From: Ancylobacter vacuolatus | GTDB taxonomy: Bacteria > Pseudomonadota > Alphaproteobacteria > Rhizobiales > Xanthobacteraceae | Direction: 5' to 3' | Length of the DNA stretch: 64,000 nucleotides | Assembly (NCBI RefSeq): GCF_030813595.1 | Contig: NZ_JAUSUH010000001.1 | Location: 558,001-622,000 of the forward strand | Shown: in pieces, positions 1 through 10,430 of the stretch | Layout: each line of letters opens with the position of its first letter | How positions within the stretch are numbered: position 1 is the first letter of the stretch | Program-made: the position numbers and the translations under genes | The notes under the pieces: model-generated | Seen by the model: the letters and a program-made list of their open reading frames with translations, nothing else | What the model was told of the DNA's origin: nothing | Database searches by the model: none

Positions 1-2
1 AG

Positions 3-662
3 AAGACGGTGACGGACGGCAAGGTGCACAAGCTGCCGCTGGCCTTGGTGTTCCGCACCCATTTCCGCCAGCTGGTGCTCGGCACGTTCTACATGCTGGC
101 GACCTATGTGCTGTTCTACCTGATGACCACCTTCTCGCTCAGCTATGGCCGCGCCGGCACCGGTGCCGCCCTGCCCGGGCTTGGCTACGACTACACGACC
201 TTCGTGCTGATGATGATCATCGGTGTCGTGTTCTTCGGCATCTTCACCCTGCTCTCGGGCCCCTGGGCGGAGCGCTGGGGCCGCCGCCGGACGCTGATCG
301 CGGTGACGCTCGCCATCATCGTCTTCGGCCTGACCTGGGTGCCGATGCTCGCCGCCGGTCCGGTCGGGGTGATGGCCTGGCTCATTCTCGGCTTCAGCCT
401 GATGGGCATGACCTTCGGCCCGATGGGCGCTCTGCTGCCGGAACTGTTCCCGGCCAATGTGCGCTACACCGGCTCGGGCATCGCCTATAACGTCTCGTCC
501 ATCCTCGGCGCGGCGGTCGCACCCTTCATCGCCATCGCGCTGTGGTCGTGGGGCGGGGGCAGCCCGTTCTGGGTCGGCATCTACCTCTCAGCGATGGCGG
601 GCCTCACCCTCATCGCGCTGCTGCTCGGCAGCGAAACCCGCGACATCGACATCGAGGCGTAG
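3..662 (+). CDS. MFS metabolite:H+ symporter, C-terminal part (5' end outside window)
   Basis: This is the C-terminal half of a major facilitator superfamily transporter, open to the window edge, so the true start is upstream. The visible ~219 residues hold about six membrane segments. The short basic loop with GPWAERWGRRRTLI is the cytoplasmic MFS signature between TM8 and TM9. The later stretch PELFPANVRYTGSGIAYN is typical of the metabolite:H+ symporter group (ProP, KgtP and ShiA relatives), which import organic acids or osmolytes. The substrate cannot be told from this half. The gene ends convergently with kdpE, 17 bp away, across a hairpin. Family assignment is firm; substrate is unknown. 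Confidence 0.85.
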   Translation, partial: KTVTDGKVHKLPLALVFRTHFRQLVLGTFYMLATYVLFYLMTTFSLSYGRAGTGAALPGLGYDYTTFVLMMIIGVVFFGIFTLLSGPWAERWGRRRTLIAVTLAIIVFGLTWVPMLAAGPVGVMAWLILGFSLMGMTFGPMGALLPELFPANVRYTGSGIAYNVSSILGAAVAPFIAIALWSWGGGSPFWVGIYLSAMAGLTLIALLLGSETRDIDIEA

Positions 663-670
663 CGAATGCG

Positions 671-695
671 CCGGGCAGGTTACTCTCCTGCCCGG
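671..695. terminator. Hairpin between convergent MFS and kdpE genes
   Basis: CCGGGCAGG at 671-679 pairs perfectly with CCTGCCCGG at 687-695 across a 7-nt loop. It lies just after the MFS stop and includes the last codons and stop of kdpE on the other strand. There is no T-tract on either side, so it may be a weak bidirectional terminator or a 3'-end stabiliser. Confidence 0.5.
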
Positions 696-1363
696 TAGCC
701 GACCCCCGGCTCGGTGATGATCAGCGTGGGATTGGCCGGGTCAGTCTCCAGCTTGGCGCGGAGCTGGCCGACATAGACCCGCAGATACTGCGTGTCATGC
801 TCATGTGCCGGGCCCCACACCGCGCGCAATATGTGGCGATGGGTCAGCACCTTGCCGGCATGGCGCGAGAGAAAGGCCACCAGTTCGAATTCCTTGGGCG
901 TGAGCTTGATCTCCTCGCCCGCGCGCAGCACCCGATGGCGCGGAATGTCGATCTCCACCACTCCCAGCCGCAGCACCGGCGTCTCGCCCTTGTCCTGCAT
1001 CCGGTGGCGCAGCGCGGCGCGCAGGCGCGCCATCAGCTCGCCCATGCCGAAGGGCTTGTTGATGAAATCGTCGGCGCCGAGGTCGAGTGCCTCGATCTTC
1101 TCCACCTCGCGGTCGCGGGCGGAGAGCACGAGGATGGGAACGGGCGTCCATTCGCGCAGGCGGCGGATCACCTCCTTGCCGTCCATGTCGGGCAGGCCGA
1201 GGTCGAGAATCACCACGTCCGGCTGGCGATTGGCCACCAGCGCGAGCGCCTGCGCGCCGGTGTCGGCCCGCAGCGCCTCATAACCATTGGCCGCCAGCGC
1301 CGGCGCCATGAAGCGGTGGATCGCCGGCTCGTCGTCCACAACAAGCACGGTGCCCGCGCTCAT
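680..1363 (-). CDS. kdpE: KdpE, response regulator of the K+ uptake operon
   Basis: OmpR/PhoB-type response regulator of 227 residues. The N-terminal receiver domain has the acidic pocket DDE at residues 10-12, the phospho-acceptor Asp54 in VVILDLGLPDMDG, and the conserved Lys near residue 104 (INKPFG). The C-terminal ~100 residues are a winged-helix DNA-binding domain. It is known in the family to activate kdpFABC under K+ limitation or turgor stress after phosphorylation by KdpD. Its start overlaps the kdpD stop by 4 bp, indicating translational coupling. It is the last gene of the kdp operon, so the regulator pair is probably co-transcribed with its targets. Confidence 0.96.
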   Translation of the reverse strand: MSAGTVLVVDDEPAIHRFMAPALAANGYEALRADTGAQALALVANRQPDVVILDLGLPDMDGKEVIRRLREWTPVPILVLSARDREVEKIEALDLGADDFINKPFGMGELMARLRAALRHRMQDKGETPVLRLGVVEIDIPRHRVLRAGEEIKLTPKEFELVAFLSRHAGKVLTHRHILRAVWGPAHEHDTQYLRVYVGQLRAKLETDPANPTLIITEPGVGYRAGE

Positions 1364-4056
1364 GCCTCATCCTCCGGCGTCGCGGCCTGCGGGGACAGCG
1401 GCAGCCGCAGCGCGATGCGGGCACCGTTGGTCTGGCCCGGCGCGGGGCTGCGCGCCGCGACCGATCCCCCATGGGCCTCGACGATACCACGGGTGATGGC
1501 AAGCCCGAGCCCAGAGCCGTCGCCGCCATCGCCCGCACCGCGCGGGGCGCGCACGAACTTCTCGAACACATGCGGCAGCGTCTCGGCCGGAATGCCCGGC
1601 CCGTCATCGGTGACCGCGATCACCATCTGACCGTCGATCACCGTGGCGGAGAGGCGGATGCGCGCGCCGGCACCGGCATAGCGCACGGCATTGGCGACGA
1701 CATTGCCGAGTGCCTGGTCCATCAGGCTCGGATCGGCCTCGATCAGCGGCAGGCCGGGGGCGCTGGTGACGACGAAGCGCTGGCGCGCGCCGCGCTTCTT
1801 CACCGTGGCGACGGCCCGGTTCATCAGTTCCACCACGTCCACCCAGTCGCGCCGTATGTCGAGCGCGCCGGCCTCCAGCCGTGTCATCGAGAGCAGGTTG
1901 CGCACCATCAGGTCGAGGTTCTCGGCCTCCTCGCGCATCTGCACCAGCAGGTCGCGGCGCGCCGGCTCGGGAATGCCGGGTCCATAATCGAGCAGGCTGG
2001 TCGCCGCGCCGAGGATGGAGGCGAGCGGGGTGCGGAAATCATGGCTGATGGACGCCAGCAGGATGTTGCGCACCCGCTCGGTCTCGGCGGCGGTCCGCAC
2101 CCGCGTCACCTCGGCCGAGAGCAGGGTGCGCAGCAGCGCCGCCGCCGTCTGCTCGGCCAGCGTGCCGAGAAGGCCCGCGCTCTCGGTATCGAGCGGCGCA
2201 ATGCCGTCATGCTCGATGCCGACGACGCCGATGCGCGCGCCACGCTCACCCCCACCCAATGGCAGAAAAAGCCAGGGCGCGCGCGGCAGGGTGCCGGTGC
2301 CCGCGCCTGCCGCCTCGCCATGGTCGAAGGCCCAGCCGGCCGCCGTCATCGAGGCGGTGTCGAGCCGGTCTTCCGGTGGCCAGGCGGCCGTCAGCGCGAG
2401 CGCGCCCTCCTGCGCCAGCAGGAGGACGCTGGCCCGCCCGAGCGCGGCGTGCAGTTCCACCACGGCCGCCTCTGCCACCGAATTCCGGTCCGGCAGCGCC
2501 GCGAGCTTGCGGGTGAAATCATAGAGCCGCCGTGTCGCCCGCATGCGCTGCGCAGCGAGCCGCGCCTGCTCGCGGGCCCGGCCGGCAATGGTCGAGATGA
2601 TCACCGCCACGATGAGGAACACCAGCAGCGCCAGCAATTCGTGGGGGCGGGCGATGGTGAAGGTTTCCACCGGGTCGATGAAGAAGAAATTATAGGCGAG
2701 GAAGGACAGCCCTGAGGCGAGGATAGCTGGCCACACGCCATGCAGCAGCGCCGGCAGCAGCACGGCGAGCAGATAGAGCATGGAGACATTGGGCAAAGCG
2801 ACGAAGCGGGTCACCACCAGGCCGAGCAGCGTCGCCGCCGCCACGCCCAGCCCGGCGGTGACATAGCCGGCCAGTGGGCCGGCCGGCGCCAGCCGGGAGC
2901 GCCAGCCGGTACGCGCCTCCCCCGCCTCGGCGGTGACGACATGGATGGCGATGCCAGCGGAGCCGCGCACCAGCGCGTCCGACAGCGGCCGTCTCAGGGC
3001 ACTGAGCGGCCAGCGGCGCCGGGCCTTGCCGATGATGATCTGGGTGACATTCTCGAACCGGGCGAAGCGCAGCACTTCGGCCGCCACATCCGCCGCCACC
3101 AGCGAACGCACCTCGGCGCCGAGGCTTTCGGCGAGACGCAGGCCGGCATCCAGCTTCTGCCGGTCGAGGCTCGCCATCACATGGCCGGGGCGCTCCACCG
3201 TCACCGCGAACCAGGCGGCGTCCATCAGGTCGGCGAGGCGTTTGGCCTCGCGCACCACCCTCTCTGCCGCCATATCCGGCCCGACACAGACCAGCAGCCG
3301 CTCGCCCGCCGCCCACGGCCCCTCGATCGCCGCGCCCTGCATGCGCTCGACCAGATCGCTGTCGACCTGCGCCGCCACCCGGCGCAGGGCGAGTTCGCGC
3401 AGGGCGGTCAGGTTGCTCGGCTTGAAGAAGCTCTGCACCGCACGGGTAGCGGTATCCTCGACATAGACCTTGCCGTCCGCCAGCCGCTTCAGCAGCTCGT
3501 CGGAAGGAAGGTCGACGAGGATGAGCTCGTTCGCCTTGCTCAGCGCCGCGTCCGGCACGGTCTCGCGCACCCGCACGCCGGTGATGCGCTGCACCACGTC
3601 GTTGAGGCTCTCGACATGCTGGATGTTCAGTGTCGTCCACACGTCGATGCCGGCGGCGAGCAGGTCCTGCACATCCTGCCAGCGCTTGGGATGGCGCGAG
3701 CCCTCGACGTTCGAGTGGGCATACTCGTCGACCAGCAGCAGCCCCGGCCGCCGGGCCAGCGCCGCTTCGAGATCGAATTCCGGCACCAGACGGCCGCGAT
3801 AGGCCATGCCCTTGCGCGGCAGCATTTCCAGCCCGGCGGTCAGCGCCTCGGTCTCGGCGCGGCCATGGGTCTCGACAAGGCCGACCACGACATCGCGGCC
3901 GCCCGCTTGGGCGGCGCGGGCGGCGGAAAGCATCGCATAGGTCTTGCCGACCCCCGGGGCAGCGCCGAGAAAGATGCGCAGCTTGCCGCGCGCCTCACGT
4001 TCAGCGGCGGCAAGCAGGGCGTCCGGATCCGCGCGAGGGGCTCCCTCACCGCTCAT
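1360..4056 (-). CDS. kdpD: KdpD, K+-responsive sensor histidine kinase
   Basis: Sensor kinase of about 898 residues. Domains in order: the KdpD N-terminal ATP-binding domain with Walker A GAAPGVGKT near residues 31-39, a universal-stress-protein-like domain, a four-helix membrane block (DUF4118 type) around residues 400-500, a GAF-like region, the HisKA dimerisation domain with phospho-acceptor His near 672 (SISHDFRTP), and an HATPase domain with DDGPGIP and GLGLAI. An upstream ATG at 4086 is possible, but the ATG at 4056 follows the kdpC stop and has GGAG six bases upstream, so it is preferred. It senses K+/ionic strength and phosphorylates KdpE. Full-length for the family. Confidence 0.95.
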   Translation of the reverse strand: MSGEGAPRADPDALLAAAEREARGKLRIFLGAAPGVGKTYAMLSAARAAQAGGRDVVVGLVETHGRAETEALTAGLEMLPRKGMAYRGRLVPEFDLEAALARRPGLLLVDEYAHSNVEGSRHPKRWQDVQDLLAAGIDVWTTLNIQHVESLNDVVQRITGVRVRETVPDAALSKANELILVDLPSDELLKRLADGKVYVEDTATRAVQSFFKPSNLTALRELALRRVAAQVDSDLVERMQGAAIEGPWAAGERLLVCVGPDMAAERVVREAKRLADLMDAAWFAVTVERPGHVMASLDRQKLDAGLRLAESLGAEVRSLVAADVAAEVLRFARFENVTQIIIGKARRRWPLSALRRPLSDALVRGSAGIAIHVVTAEAGEARTGWRSRLAPAGPLAGYVTAGLGVAAATLLGLVVTRFVALPNVSMLYLLAVLLPALLHGVWPAILASGLSFLAYNFFFIDPVETFTIARPHELLALLVFLIVAVIISTIAGRAREQARLAAQRMRATRRLYDFTRKLAALPDRNSVAEAAVVELHAALGRASVLLLAQEGALALTAAWPPEDRLDTASMTAAGWAFDHGEAAGAGTGTLPRAPWLFLPLGGGERGARIGVVGIEHDGIAPLDTESAGLLGTLAEQTAAALLRTLLSAEVTRVRTAAETERVRNILLASISHDFRTPLASILGAATSLLDYGPGIPEPARRDLLVQMREEAENLDLMVRNLLSMTRLEAGALDIRRDWVDVVELMNRAVATVKKRGARQRFVVTSAPGLPLIEADPSLMDQALGNVVANAVRYAGAGARIRLSATVIDGQMVIAVTDDGPGIPAETLPHVFEKFVRAPRGAGDGGDGSGLGLAITRGIVEAHGGSVAARSPAPGQTNGARIALRLPLSPQAATPEDEA

Positions 4057-4069
4057 TCTCATCTCCGTC

Positions 4070-4651
4070 TCACGAGCGCGGCGCATCCTTGGCGAGCGCG
4101 TCGAGCGCCAGGTTCAGCGCCAGCACATTGACGCGCGGCTCGCCGAACACGCCGAGTTGCGGGCGCTCTATGTGCGCCTCGACGAGGGCGCGCACAACGC
4201 CCGCGTCGAGCGCCCGCGCGCCGGCGACGCGCGACACCTGCGCCAGCGCGTTGGCGGGAGAGACGTGCGGGTCGAGCCCGCTGCCGGAGGTGGTCACCGC
4301 GTCGACGGGAACCGGGCCGGCGAGGCCGGCCGCACGCAGCGCCGCGGCATCGGCCTTCAGCCGCTCCGCCAGCTTGGCGCTGGTGGGCGCGAGATTGCTG
4401 CCCGACGAAGCGGCGGCGTCATACCCATTGCCCGCCACCGAGGGGCGCGGGTGGAAATAGCCGGCACCGGCGGTGGTCTGGCCGATCAGCGCCGAGCCGA
4501 CGACCACGCCGTCGCGGGTAATCAGCGAGCCATTGGCCTCTCGCGGAAACAGCGCCTGCGCGGCCTGGGTCAGCGCCAGCGGATAGGCGATGCCGGTGAG
4601 CAGGGTGAAGGCGATGAGCAGTGTCACCGCCGGGCGGAGATAGGTGAGCAT
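4070..4651 (-). CDS. kdpC: KdpC, K+-transporting ATPase subunit C
   Basis: Small subunit of the KdpFABC P-type ATPase, 193 residues with one N-terminal membrane helix (about residues 8-28) and a periplasmic domain. Family marks are visible: the segment [20 protein letters not shown] and, further on, [14 protein letters not shown]. KdpC is thought to raise the affinity of KdpB for ATP. It is separated from kdpB by 166 bp holding a palindromic repeat, which is unusual inside a kdp operon, where genes normally abut. Confidence 0.96.
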   Translation of the reverse strand: MLTYLRPAVTLLIAFTLLTGIAYPLALTQAAQALFPREANGSLITRDGVVVGSALIGQTTAGAGYFHPRPSVAGNGYDAAASSGSNLAPTSAKLAERLKADAAALRAAGLAGPVPVDAVTTSGSGLDPHVSPANALAQVSRVAGARALDAGVVRALVEAHIERPQLGVFGEPRVNVLALNLALDALAKDAPRS

Positions 4652-4693
4652 GTGGTTATCCTCAAAGTTCTGTCCGGTTCCGTCCGGGCGACG

Positions 4694-4797
4694 TCATCCT
4701 GAGGTGCCCGGCCATCGGCCGGGCCTCGAAGGATGCTCGTCCGGTTCGCTTGGATGACCATCCTTCGAGGCTCGCTTTGCGAGCACCTCAGGATGAC
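4694..4797. repeat. REP-type palindromic repeat pair inside the kdp operon
   Basis: There are two hairpin-forming units. Unit one spans 4694-4735, with CCCGGCC-ATC-GGCCGGG nested in an outer CATCCT...AGGATG stem. Unit two spans 4759-4795, with CTCGC-TTT-GCGAG nested in CATCCTTCGAGG...CACCTCAGGATG. The outer stems of the two units carry the same core words in opposite order. This resembles the dispersed REP elements that are abundant in Hyphomicrobiales genomes (from memory, not searched). Its location between kdpB and kdpC could affect mRNA processing or relative subunit expression. Confidence 0.75.
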
Positions 4798-4817
4798 GGC
4801 GCGCCACGAGTGGATGT

Positions 4818-6878
4818 TCACGCCAGGCCGATCGCCACCAAAGCCAGGTCGATCAGCTTGATGCCGATGAAGGGCAGCGCGAGCCCGCCCAACCCATAGA
4901 TGGCGAGGTTGCGCGCCAGCACCGCCCCGGCCTCGCCCGGCCGGTAGGCCACGCCGCGCAGGGCGAGCGGGATCAGCGCGATGATGATCAGCGCGTTGAA
5001 GATCACCGCCGAGAGAATGGCGCTCTGCGGCGACGCCAGCCCCATCACGTTCAGCACGCCGAGTTCGGGAATGGCGGCGATGAACAGCGCCGGGATGATG
5101 GCGAAGTACTTCGCCACATCATTGGCGATGGAGAAGGTGGTGAGCGCCCCGCGCGTCATCAGCAGCTGCTTGCCGATGCCGACGATCTCGATCAGCTTGG
5201 TCGGGTCGCTGTCGAGGTCCACCATGTTGCCGGCCTCGCGCGCCGCCTGCGTGCCGGACTGCATGGCGACGCCGACATCGGCCTGCGCCAGAGCCGGCGC
5301 GTCATTGGTGCCGTCGCCGCACATGGCGACCAGCCGCCCCTGGCGCTGCTCGGTGCGGATATAGGCCAGCTTGTCCTGCGGGGTGGCCTCGGCGATGAAA
5401 TCATCGACGCCGGCCTCGGAGGCGATGGCGGCGGCGGTCACGGGGTTGTCGCCCGTCACCATCACCGTGCGGATGCCCATGCGGCGCAGTTCCGCGAAAC
5501 GCTCCTTGATGTCCGGCTTCACCACATCCTTGAGGTGGATGACGCCGAGCAGCCGGCCATTCTCGGCCAGCCCCAGCGGCGTACCGCCGGAGCGGGCGAT
5601 CCGCTCCACAGCGGCATCGAAGGCGGCGATGCCGGTGGAGGCGTGCGGGTCGACCCCATGCACGAAGCGCTTGATTGCGTCGACCGCGCCCTTGCGGATG
5701 CGCCGGTCGGCAACGTCAACGCCCGAGAGCCGGCTCGCCGCCGAGAACGCCACGAAGCTCGCCCCGTCGAGCGCCGCCGCCTCCGGCGTGATGCCGTAGA
5801 CCTCGCGCGCCAGTGCCAGGATAGAGCGTCCTTCCGCCGTCTCATCGGCTAGGCTGGCCTGCACCGCGATCAGCGCCGCCTCGTGCGGATTGATGCCGGG
5901 AACCGGGATGATCTCCGACGCCATGCGGTTGCCGAAGGTGATGGTGCCGGTCTTGTCGAGCAGCAGCGTGTCGACATCGCCCGCCGCCTCCACCGCCCGG
6001 CCGGACATGGCGAGCACATTGTGGCGGATCAGCCGGTCCATGCCGGCAATGCCGATGGCGGAGAGCAGGCCACCAATCGTGGTCGGGATCAGCGTCACCA
6101 ATAGCGCCACCAGCACCGGCACCGGCACGTCGGCGCCGGCATAGCGCCCAAGCCCCGCCAGCGAAACCACGGCGATGAGGAAGATCAGCGTCATGCCGAC
6201 CAGCAGCACGGAGAGCGCCAGTTCGTTCGGCGTCTTCTGCCGCTCGGCGCCTTCCACCAGCGCGATCATCCGGTCGAGGAAGGAGGAGCCGGGCGCGGCG
6301 GTGATCCGCACCACCAGCCAGTCGGAGATGACCGTGGTGCCGCCGGTAACGGCCGAACGATCGCCGCCGGATTCGCGGATCACAGGCGCACTCTCGCCCG
6401 TTATCGCGGCCTCGTTGACCGAGGCGATGCCCTCGACGATCTCACCATCACCGGGGATGAGGTCACCGGCTGCGACCAGCACATGGTCGCCGACCTTGAG
6501 GTCGAGTGCCGACACCGTCTCGCTGGCACGACGGTCCGCCGGATCGCGCAGGCGATGCGCCACCGTATCGGTGCGCGCCTTGCGCAAGGAGTCGGCCTGG
6601 GCGCGTCCCCTGCCCTCTGCCAGAGCTTCAGCGAAGGTGGCGAACAGCACGGTGAACCAGAGCCACGCCATGATCTGGCCGGTGAAGGCCAGCGGGTTGC
6701 CGGCGACAAGATCACGGACGAACAGCACGGTGACGAGGGCGGCGACGACCTCGGTGACGAAGATCACCGGGTTGCGCATCAGCGCCGCCGGGTTGAGCTT
6801 GACGAGGGCATCGCGCGCCGCCCGCCCGATCAGCTCGGGCGAGGCGAAGGCGGAGGTCGCCTTGGTTTGGGTGGACAT
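4818..6878 (-). CDS. kdpB: KdpB, P-type ATPase catalytic subunit for K+ uptake
   Basis: P-type ATPase of 686 residues, the energising subunit of KdpFABC. The phosphorylated Asp308 lies in DKTGTITFG, the actuator motif TGES appears near residue 160 ([13 protein letters not shown]), and the hinge motif [16 protein letters not shown] is intact. It has about seven membrane helices, including the C-terminal block. Length and motifs are normal, so the enzyme should be active. It starts 38 bp downstream of kdpA and is followed by the repeat-bearing gap before kdpC. Confidence 0.97.
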   Translation of the reverse strand: MSTQTKATSAFASPELIGRAARDALVKLNPAALMRNPVIFVTEVVAALVTVLFVRDLVAGNPLAFTGQIMAWLWFTVLFATFAEALAEGRGRAQADSLRKARTDTVAHRLRDPADRRASETVSALDLKVGDHVLVAAGDLIPGDGEIVEGIASVNEAAITGESAPVIRESGGDRSAVTGGTTVISDWLVVRITAAPGSSFLDRMIALVEGAERQKTPNELALSVLLVGMTLIFLIAVVSLAGLGRYAGADVPVPVLVALLVTLIPTTIGGLLSAIGIAGMDRLIRHNVLAMSGRAVEAAGDVDTLLLDKTGTITFGNRMASEIIPVPGINPHEAALIAVQASLADETAEGRSILALAREVYGITPEAAALDGASFVAFSAASRLSGVDVADRRIRKGAVDAIKRFVHGVDPHASTGIAAFDAAVERIARSGGTPLGLAENGRLLGVIHLKDVVKPDIKERFAELRRMGIRTVMVTGDNPVTAAAIASEAGVDDFIAEATPQDKLAYIRTEQRQGRLVAMCGDGTNDAPALAQADVGVAMQSGTQAAREAGNMVDLDSDPTKLIEIVGIGKQLLMTRGALTTFSIANDVAKYFAIIPALFIAAIPELGVLNVMGLASPQSAILSAVIFNALIIIALIPLALRGVAYRPGEAGAVLARNLAIYGLGGLALPFIGIKLIDLALVAIGLA

Positions 6879-6916
6879 GGGAGTCTCTCCGAAGCGGCGG
6901 GATCAGAAGGTCTTGC

Positions 6917-8626
<1,710 letters not shown>

Positions 8627-8660
8627 GGCATGTGGACTTTCGCGAAGAGGGAAGAGCCGG

Positions 8661-8747
8661 TCAGAACCTCTCGGGCCGCAGCAGGGCGGTCACGAGGTAG
8701 ACGGCAAGAGCGAGGGCGACGGTGCCGCCGAGCAGAAGATCGAACAT
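8661..8747 (-). CDS. kdpF: KdpF, small stabilising subunit of the Kdp ATPase
   Basis: A 28-codon gene: [18 protein letters not shown], then [10 protein letters not shown]. This is the standard KdpF layout: one membrane helix followed by the ALLRPERF end that is near-invariant in the family. KdpF is known to sit in the membrane with KdpA and stabilise the complex. It lies directly upstream of kdpA and just after another tiny hydrophobic gene, in the canonical F-A-B-C order. Confidence 0.9.
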   Translation of the reverse strand: MFDLLLGGTVALALAVYLVTALLRPERF

Positions 8748-8751
8748 GGCC

Positions 8752-8835
8752 TCACCCCAGTGATGCGAAGCGGGCATAGGCCGCCATCAGCAGGAAGAAG
8801 CCGATGGCGAGGGCGAGATAGACGAGATCGAGCAT
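8752..8835 (-). CDS. 27-residue single-helix membrane peptide ahead of kdpF
   Basis: A 27-codon frame begins MLDLVYLALAIGFFLLMAAY and ends ARFASLG. It is almost entirely one hydrophobic helix with a short polar end, and it stops 4 bp before the kdpF start. Short hydrophobic frames in this position recur ahead of kdpF in many Proteobacteria (recollection, not searched), which argues that it is a gene and possibly an extra Kdp-associated peptide. No function is established. Support here is its tight placement, transmembrane composition and start context. Confidence 0.6.
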   Translation of the reverse strand: MLDLVYLALAIGFFLLMAAYARFASLG

Positions 8836-9006
8836 GGGTCCAGCTCCCGGTTAGGCTGGCAATTCATCTAGGCCGGGCGGGATAAGCGTTCGATCCGAAT
8901 TGCCGGGTCGCCCCGTAAAGACCGCATAAAGACGGGTAGCCGGGTGGCTCTCCCCTCCCGTGGCGCCCGCGGTTCCGCGCTTGCGCAGACGCGCTCCACG
9001 TGCAAC

Positions 9007-9021
9007 TGATACAATATATCA
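9007..9021. promoter_or_regulatory. Candidate operator dyad ahead of the COG0523 gene
   Basis: TGATA-caata-TATCA forms a 15-bp inverted repeat in a locally AT-rich stretch 21 bp before the start codon at 9042. COG0523 metallochaperone genes are often under Zur control. The dyad is AT-rich and palindromic as Zur boxes are, but it does not match a Zur consensus well. It sits in the ~200-bp divergent region that must also hold the kdp promoter. Confidence 0.35.
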
Positions 9022-9041
9022 TTTGCTCGTGGAGCGTACCT

Positions 9042-10256
9042 ATGTCCGATACCCGTCTTCCGGTCACGGTGCTTTCCGGCTTTCTCGGCGCCGGCAAGAC
9101 CACCCTGCTCAACCATGTGCTGGCGAACCGCGAAGGGCTGCGCGTCGCGGTCATCGTCAACGACATGTCGGAGGTGAACATCGACGCCGAGCTGGTGCGG
9201 GCGGGCGACGCCAATCTCTCGCACACGCAGGAAAAGCTGGTCGAAATGACCAATGGCTGCATCTGCTGCACCCTGCGCGACGATCTGCTCGCCGAAGTGA
9301 AGCGCCTCGCGGGTGAAGGCCGCTTCGATTATCTCCTCATCGAATCCACCGGGATCGCCGAGCCGCTTCCCGTCGCCGCCACCTTCGAGTTCCGCGACGA
9401 GGATGGCTTTTCGCTGTCGGACGTCGCCCGGCTCGACACCATGGTCACGGTGGTCGACGCGGCCAACCTCTTGAAGGATTTCGGCTCGCGCGACTTCCTG
9501 CGCGACCGCGGCGAAGTGGCGGGCGAGGAGGACAGCCGCACGCTGGTGGACCTGCTCACCGACCAGATCGAGTTCGCCGACGTCATCGTGCTCAACAAGG
9601 TCTCCGACGTCGCCCCGGCGCGCCGCAAGGAGGTGCGGGCCGTGGTCAAGGCGCTGAACCCGGATGCGCTCATCATCGAGAGCGACCAGGCCAATGTGCC
9701 GATGAAGGACATTCTCGGCACCGGCCGCTTCGATTTCGAGCAGGCGCATGAGCACCCGACCTGGTTCAAGGAACTGAACGGTTTCAAGGACCATGTGCCG
9801 GAAACCGAAGAATACGGCATTTCCAGCTTCGTCTACCGTGCCCGCCGGCCGTTCCACCCGGAGAAGTTCAACGCCTTCCTCGCCCGCACCTGGCCGGGGC
9901 TGGTCCGCGCCAAGGGGCTGTTCTGGCTGGCGACGCGGCCGCGCCGGGTGGGCGAGATGTCGCTGGCCGGCGCCATCTGCCGCACCGGCTCGATCGGCCA
10001 GTGGTGGGCGGCGATCCCCACCGAGCACTGGCCGACGCAGCCCGATTGGCGGAGCTGGCTGCGCCAGCACTGGACGCCCGGCTATGGCGACCGCCGGCAG
10101 GAGCTGGTCTTCATCGGCGTGAACCTGGACGAGGCCGCGATCCGCGCCGCGCTCGACGCCTGCCTCGTCGGCCCGCTCAAGCCCACTTTGTTCGACCCCG
10201 AGCCGCTGAAATACCTGCCGGACCCGTTCCCGGACTGGGAGCGCGTGCCGGCCTGA
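9042..10256 (+). CDS. COG0523-family GTPase (CobW/ZigA/YciC-like metallochaperone)
   Basis: G3E-family P-loop GTPase of 404 residues. It shows Walker [16 protein letters not shown] near residues 12-26, the family-defining Cys motif [12 protein letters not shown] (about residues 69-80), [12 protein letters not shown], the base-recognition segment VLNKVSD and a CobW C-terminal domain. Relatives deliver or insert zinc, cobalt or nickel. The ~400-residue length and CxCC motif fit the zinc-starvation-induced YciC/ZigA branch best. An in-frame upstream start at 9000 would put the AT-rich dyad inside the coding region, so the ATG at 9042, which begins [13 protein letters not shown], is chosen. It is divergent from the kdp operon. 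The exact metal is inferred, not shown. Confidence 0.85.
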   Translation: MSDTRLPVTVLSGFLGAGKTTLLNHVLANREGLRVAVIVNDMSEVNIDAELVRAGDANLSHTQEKLVEMTNGCICCTLRDDLLAEVKRLAGEGRFDYLLIESTGIAEPLPVAATFEFRDEDGFSLSDVARLDTMVTVVDAANLLKDFGSRDFLRDRGEVAGEEDSRTLVDLLTDQIEFADVIVLNKVSDVAPARRKEVRAVVKALNPDALIIESDQANVPMKDILGTGRFDFEQAHEHPTWFKELNGFKDHVPETEEYGISSFVYRARRPFHPEKFNAFLARTWPGLVRAKGLFWLATRPRRVGEMSLAGAICRTGSIGQWWAAIPTEHWPTQPDWRSWLRQHWTPGYGDRRQELVFIGVNLDEAAIRAALDACLVGPLKPTLFDPEPLKYLPDPFPDWERVPA

Positions 10257-10430
10257 GGCGGGAGCGGTGGCGCCGCCCCAGTCCGACAGAGGGCGTTATG
10301 CCGGGCGAACGATAATCATCCGAAACGGAGCGAAAAGCCGCCGTTCATTGCCGGATCGGATCTGGTTGTCTCCACTGATTTTCCCCGGAGGTTTAAGGAG
10401 ACCGCTCCAAACGAAATCGGGTCGCAGGCG

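Noticed and set aside
9007-9021. Zur box
   Set aside because: Only the AT-rich dyad shape agrees; the bases do not match a Zur consensus well enough to name it, so it is listed only as a candidate operator.
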